Positions 5,683 through 7,854 of a DNA stretch of 7,854 nucleotides are shown here, in pieces. The stretch is from CAYOFK01 sp964403185 (GTDB taxonomy: Bacteria; Bacteroidota; Bacteroidia; Bacteroidales; VadinHA17). Under the pieces are notes generated by a model. That model saw only the letters and a list, made by a program, of their open reading frames with translations, did not search any database and was not told where the DNA came from. A program made the translations under genes and the position numbers. Position 1 is the first letter of the stretch; each line of letters opens with the position of its first letter. The stretch is from positions 1-7,854 of the forward strand of contig CAYOFK010000139.1 of NCBI GenBank assembly GCA_964403185.1, given 5' to 3'.

Positions 5683-6800
5683 TCAACAGGTTTGATTTCA
5701 AATAACTTCGGCCAGTTTTTGCCGGTGATGAACAAACGGTGTTTTTGATGGTCGTATGCAATGCCATTCAAAACATTGGTATCTTCATTTATATCCTCCT
5801 TTTTGAGCAGACCGGAACAATCAATATACTTTAAGACCTTGCCAGTTTCCGGATCGATCAGTGCAATGATATCCTTTGTGTAAATGTTTGCATAAACGAT
5901 CCCATTGATAAACTCCAGTTCATTCAGCTTATTTACCGGCCCCCTGTTATCAAATACTTCAATCCTTGATAACTCTCCGAAATTGTCCGGTTCGATAAAT
6001 CGCAGATAATGCGATCCGTCACTCATAATGATTTTCTCACCATCAAATGTAATGCCCCATCCCTGGGTTGCATAGTCCACCTTCCGGAGAAATTTAAAGG
6101 ATTCTTTATCGTAAATAAATCCAAAGCCGGAGGTCCAGGTGAGTTGGATGATCTTGTCATCAAACACACAAATCCCTTCTCCGAAAAGGTCCGGGGGCAG
6201 GTTCAGACTGGCCAGCAACTCTCCTGATTCAAGTTCCAGCTTCCTTAAAGAGGAGGCTCCCCGGACTCCGGTGCCTTCGTACAGGAAGCCATCAACAAAT
6301 ATCAGTCCCTGTGTATAGGCGGCCGGATCATGCGGATAGGTGTTCAGGACCTGACATTTTGTGGTTTCGGGTATCAGATCAGAATTCAGAATTACTGAAA
6401 TGGAAGACCGTGAAAGAATTTTTCCTGAAGTAAAAACCTCAGCGCTAATCTTCCTGCTCCCGGGATTTGCAGATTTGGAATCCCATTCCGTGATGAAAGA
6501 AGGTCCGGTAAAACTTGCCAGGATGTTCCCTTCCAATGTGATCCTGATTGAATCATATTCCATTCCTTCATCAGGATTCTCAAGCCGGATCCCGATCTGG
6601 TCTCCAACTCTGTGAACAGACCCGTCTTCAGGGGTTTCAAACACCAGTTTTATCCCGGGCTGGTGAGCAGGCTTAGAGGTGGCAACACCAGAGGCTGATC
6701 CGGAATCATTTTTGCTGATCTGATTCTGACATCCAGTCTGGATGAACCCAATCATCAGGAGCAAACAGTAATAAATAAAAGATTTTATTCTGCAATTCAT
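5673..6800 (-). CDS. Glutaminyl cyclotransferase (Glu_cyclase_2 family), probable lipoprotein
   Basis: Converts N-terminal glutamine of peptides or proteins to pyroglutamate, releasing ammonia; here an exported enzyme. The protein is 375 aa. Residues 1-23 are a lipoprotein-like signal ending at IQTGC with Cys24; Gln at -3 is atypical for a lipobox. A low-complexity Ser/Lys linker (25-49) precedes a beta-rich, Ig-like region (about 50-142). The five-bladed-propeller cyclotransferase domain covers about 148-371, with family motifs YTQGL (162-166), YEGTG (174-178), SSLRK (183-187), GEGI (207-210), GWGI (247-250), NELE (293-296), LNGIAYD (344-350) and TGKNWP (359-364). The Glu in YEGTG and the Trp in GWG are likely active-site residues. 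It is coupled to the upstream HAD gene by an ATGA overlap; AAGGAA directly precedes the ATG. Its stop overlaps dagK tail to tail. Confidence 0.92.
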   Translation of the reverse strand: MNCRIKSFIYYCLLLMIGFIQTGCQNQISKNDSGSASGVATSKPAHQPGIKLVFETPEDGSVHRVGDQIGIRLENPDEGMEYDSIRITLEGNILASFTGPSFITEWDSKSANPGSRKISAEVFTSGKILSRSSISVILNSDLIPETTKCQVLNTYPHDPAAYTQGLIFVDGFLYEGTGVRGASSLRKLELESGELLASLNLPPDLFGEGICVFDDKIIQLTWTSGFGFIYDKESFKFLRKVDYATQGWGITFDGEKIIMSDGSHYLRFIEPDNFGELSRIEVFDNRGPVNKLNELEFINGIVYANIYTKDIIALIDPETGKVLKYIDCSGLLKKEDINEDTNVLNGIAYDHQKHRLFITGKNWPKLFEIKPVDQN

Positions 6801-7243
6801 TTCCTTTTCTTTCCAAAGAGCATATTAAATTTTGATCTGAAATAGTACTTCTCAATTTTATCTGCATTTTTGTAATACCCTTCGGGATCAAGCATTTGCC
6901 AGATACTCCCCCAATCAGGGAGTCCCCCAATGTTCTTATCATCAATATAAATATCGGCATTGATCTTTCTGCTTATCGAATCATCAAAAACTTCTTCGGG
7001 ATAGTTTTTATTAATGGCATAAAACTCCAAATCGCGTTTCCTGCAGAAATCAATTGCCTCCTCAAGCTCAGGACCCGTCCGGAAAGTCCAGAGGATCAAT
7101 TGACATCCGTGTTCCTGCATGATTCGCAGAGTGTCAATGGCAAATAACTTTTCCGCGCCCACTTTTGGATATGCATGCTCAACTATGGTGCCGTCAAAAT
7201 CAACCGCAATTTTCAAATTCAGAAATTTCTTTTCCATCCGCAT
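6797..7243 (-). CDS. Small HAD-superfamily hydrolase
   Basis: A 148-aa cytoplasmic protein of the HAD phosphatase fold, close to a short 'hydrolase' family widespread in Bacteroidota. Motif I is VDFDGTIVEH (14-23) with nucleophile Asp15 and acid/base Asp17. Motif II is the Thr of LILWTFRTG (Thr53). Motif IV is IYIDDKNIGG (98-107) with Asp101 and Asp102 for Mg2+ binding. NKNYPEEV (78-85) and GLPDWGSIW (107-115) are also typical of the family. It has no large cap domain, so it probably acts on a large or exposed phosphorylated substrate, which is unknown. A basic, aromatic C-terminal tail (about 121-148) extends beyond the core. The ATG at 7237 (MEKKFLN) is an equally good start. It is first in a two-gene unit with the cyclotransferase and divergent from pssA. 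Confidence 0.87.
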   Translation of the reverse strand: MRMEKKFLNLKIAVDFDGTIVEHAYPKVGAEKLFAIDTLRIMQEHGCQLILWTFRTGPELEEAIDFCRKRDLEFYAINKNYPEEVFDDSISRKINADIYIDDKNIGGLPDWGSIWQMLDPEGYYKNADKIEKYYFRSKFNMLFGKKRK

Positions 7244-7391
7244 TCTACATTAGCATTGGGGTAAAATTAATGAACTCTTATGACTAATGAAACTTCAAGT
7301 CTAAAAAACAAAATGTTGCCTGCCAGTCAGAGAATCATAACGGCAGGAAATCAAAAGCAAATTATTATGGTAAAAATATCAGAGATTCATG

Positions 7392-7399
7392 TATTTTTG
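7392..7399 (+). promoter_or_regulatory. Putative -7 box of the pssA promoter
   Basis: TATTTTTG matches TAnnTTTG exactly. Transcription would begin near 7406, about 12 bases before the GTG at 7418. That placement favours GTG 7418 as the pssA start and would exclude the upstream in-frame ATGs from this transcript. No clear TTTG lies at -33. Confidence 0.38.
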
Positions 7400-7417
7400 G
7401 TTTGGTTATTATTTATT

Positions 7418-7854
7418 GTGAAGAAGCATATACCAAATATCATTACCGCTCTCAATTTAAGCTGTGGCTTTATTTCCATTTTATTTGTTCTTGCGGGGGA
7501 TCCCATAACAGGTGCCTACATAATCTTTCTGGCTGCCATTTTTGATTTTTTTGACGGTTTTGCCGCCCGCCTGCTGGGTGCTTATTCCGAAATCGGCAAA
7601 CAACTTGATTCACTTGCAGATATGGTAAGTTTTGGTGTGGCTCCTGCACTTCTGTTTGTCACCATTATTAAAAGCACCATCGAACTGCCTGAAACCAATG
7701 CCGGAATATCCGGATTTGTTGAAAGTTTCATCGTTTTTTCACCTGTCTTATTGGTTCTTGCCTCGGGTTTCAGGCTGGCACGGTTTAACATTGATGAGAA
7801 TCAGGAAAGGGAGTTTATTGGTTTGCCCACACCGGCTTCAGGTATATTTTTTTC
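7418..7854 (+). CDS. pssA: CDP-diacylglycerol-serine O-phosphatidyltransferase (PssA), 5' part, truncated by window edge
   Basis: Joins CDP-diacylglycerol and L-serine to form phosphatidylserine, the precursor of phosphatidylethanolamine, at the inner membrane. About 145 N-terminal residues are present; the frame is still open at the edge. The complete CDP-alcohol phosphatidyltransferase signature D-x2-DG-x2-AR-x8-G-x3-D-x3-D is at Asp43-Asp46-Gly47-Ala50-Arg51-Gly60-Asp64-Asp68. Hydrophobic segments flank it (about 9-25, 30-45, 69-85 and 105-120), as expected for a multi-helix membrane enzyme. KHIPNIITALNL at the N-terminus and GFRLARFN (about 116-123) are typical of the PssA subgroup. I chose the GTG at 7418 because related proteins begin just before IPN. 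The frame stays open upstream to ATGs at 7367, 7313 and 7280, which would add a poorly matching N-terminus. It is divergent from the HAD gene. Confidence 0.9.
   Translation, partial: MKKHIPNIITALNLSCGFISILFVLAGDPITGAYIIFLAAIFDFFDGFAARLLGAYSEIGKQLDSLADMVSFGVAPALLFVTIIKSTIELPETNAGISGFVESFIVFSPVLLVLASGFRLARFNIDENQEREFIGLPTPASGIFF

Overview
The window looks like a piece of chromosome from a member of the Bacteroidota, probably Bacteroidales or Marinilabiliales. The evidence is the parA-parB-DUF5683-LysM transglycosylase gene order, Bacteroidota-style promoter boxes (TAnnTTTG, once with a TTTG box 20 bases upstream), few Shine-Dalgarno sequences, and protein families typical of the phylum. It is dense core-genome DNA. 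I see no transposase, integrase, phage gene, CRISPR array, tRNA or rRNA.

Left block (minus strand, read from 4394 down to 151): parA (soj), parB (spo0J), a DUF5683 envelope protein, and an MltD-like lytic transglycosylase with two clear C-terminal LysM domains. The first two genes segregate the chromosome and the other two act in the envelope. DUF5683 and mltD touch or overlap; a 262-base gap separates parB from DUF5683 and carries its own promoter-like boxes on both strands. Positions 1-150, beyond the mltD stop, are unusually GC-rich, full of short perfect inverted repeats, and hold no gene I can support.

Middle: a 340-base AT-rich intergenic region (4395-4734) separates parA from the divergent dagK. 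It holds the likely parA promoter, a tandem 11-base repeat, long T-runs and, next to dagK, a GC-richer segment that could fold into two hairpins. dagK (4735-5682, plus) encodes a YegS/LCB5-type lipid kinase. Its end overlaps by 10 bases the end of a convergent gene for a glutaminyl cyclotransferase.

Right block: the cyclotransferase gene (5673-6800, minus) is the second gene of a two-gene unit. It is coupled by an ATGA overlap to a small HAD-superfamily protein (6797-7243, minus). Divergent from these is the 5' part of pssA (phosphatidylserine synthase), which runs off the right edge.

Common themes are chromosome segregation (ParAB), cell-wall remodelling (MltD) and phospholipid metabolism (DagK, PssA). 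I do not see a convincing novel multi-gene system. The items most worth a second look are non-coding: the promoter and micro-ORF antisense to the parB end, the hairpin cluster at 1-113, and the dagK leader.
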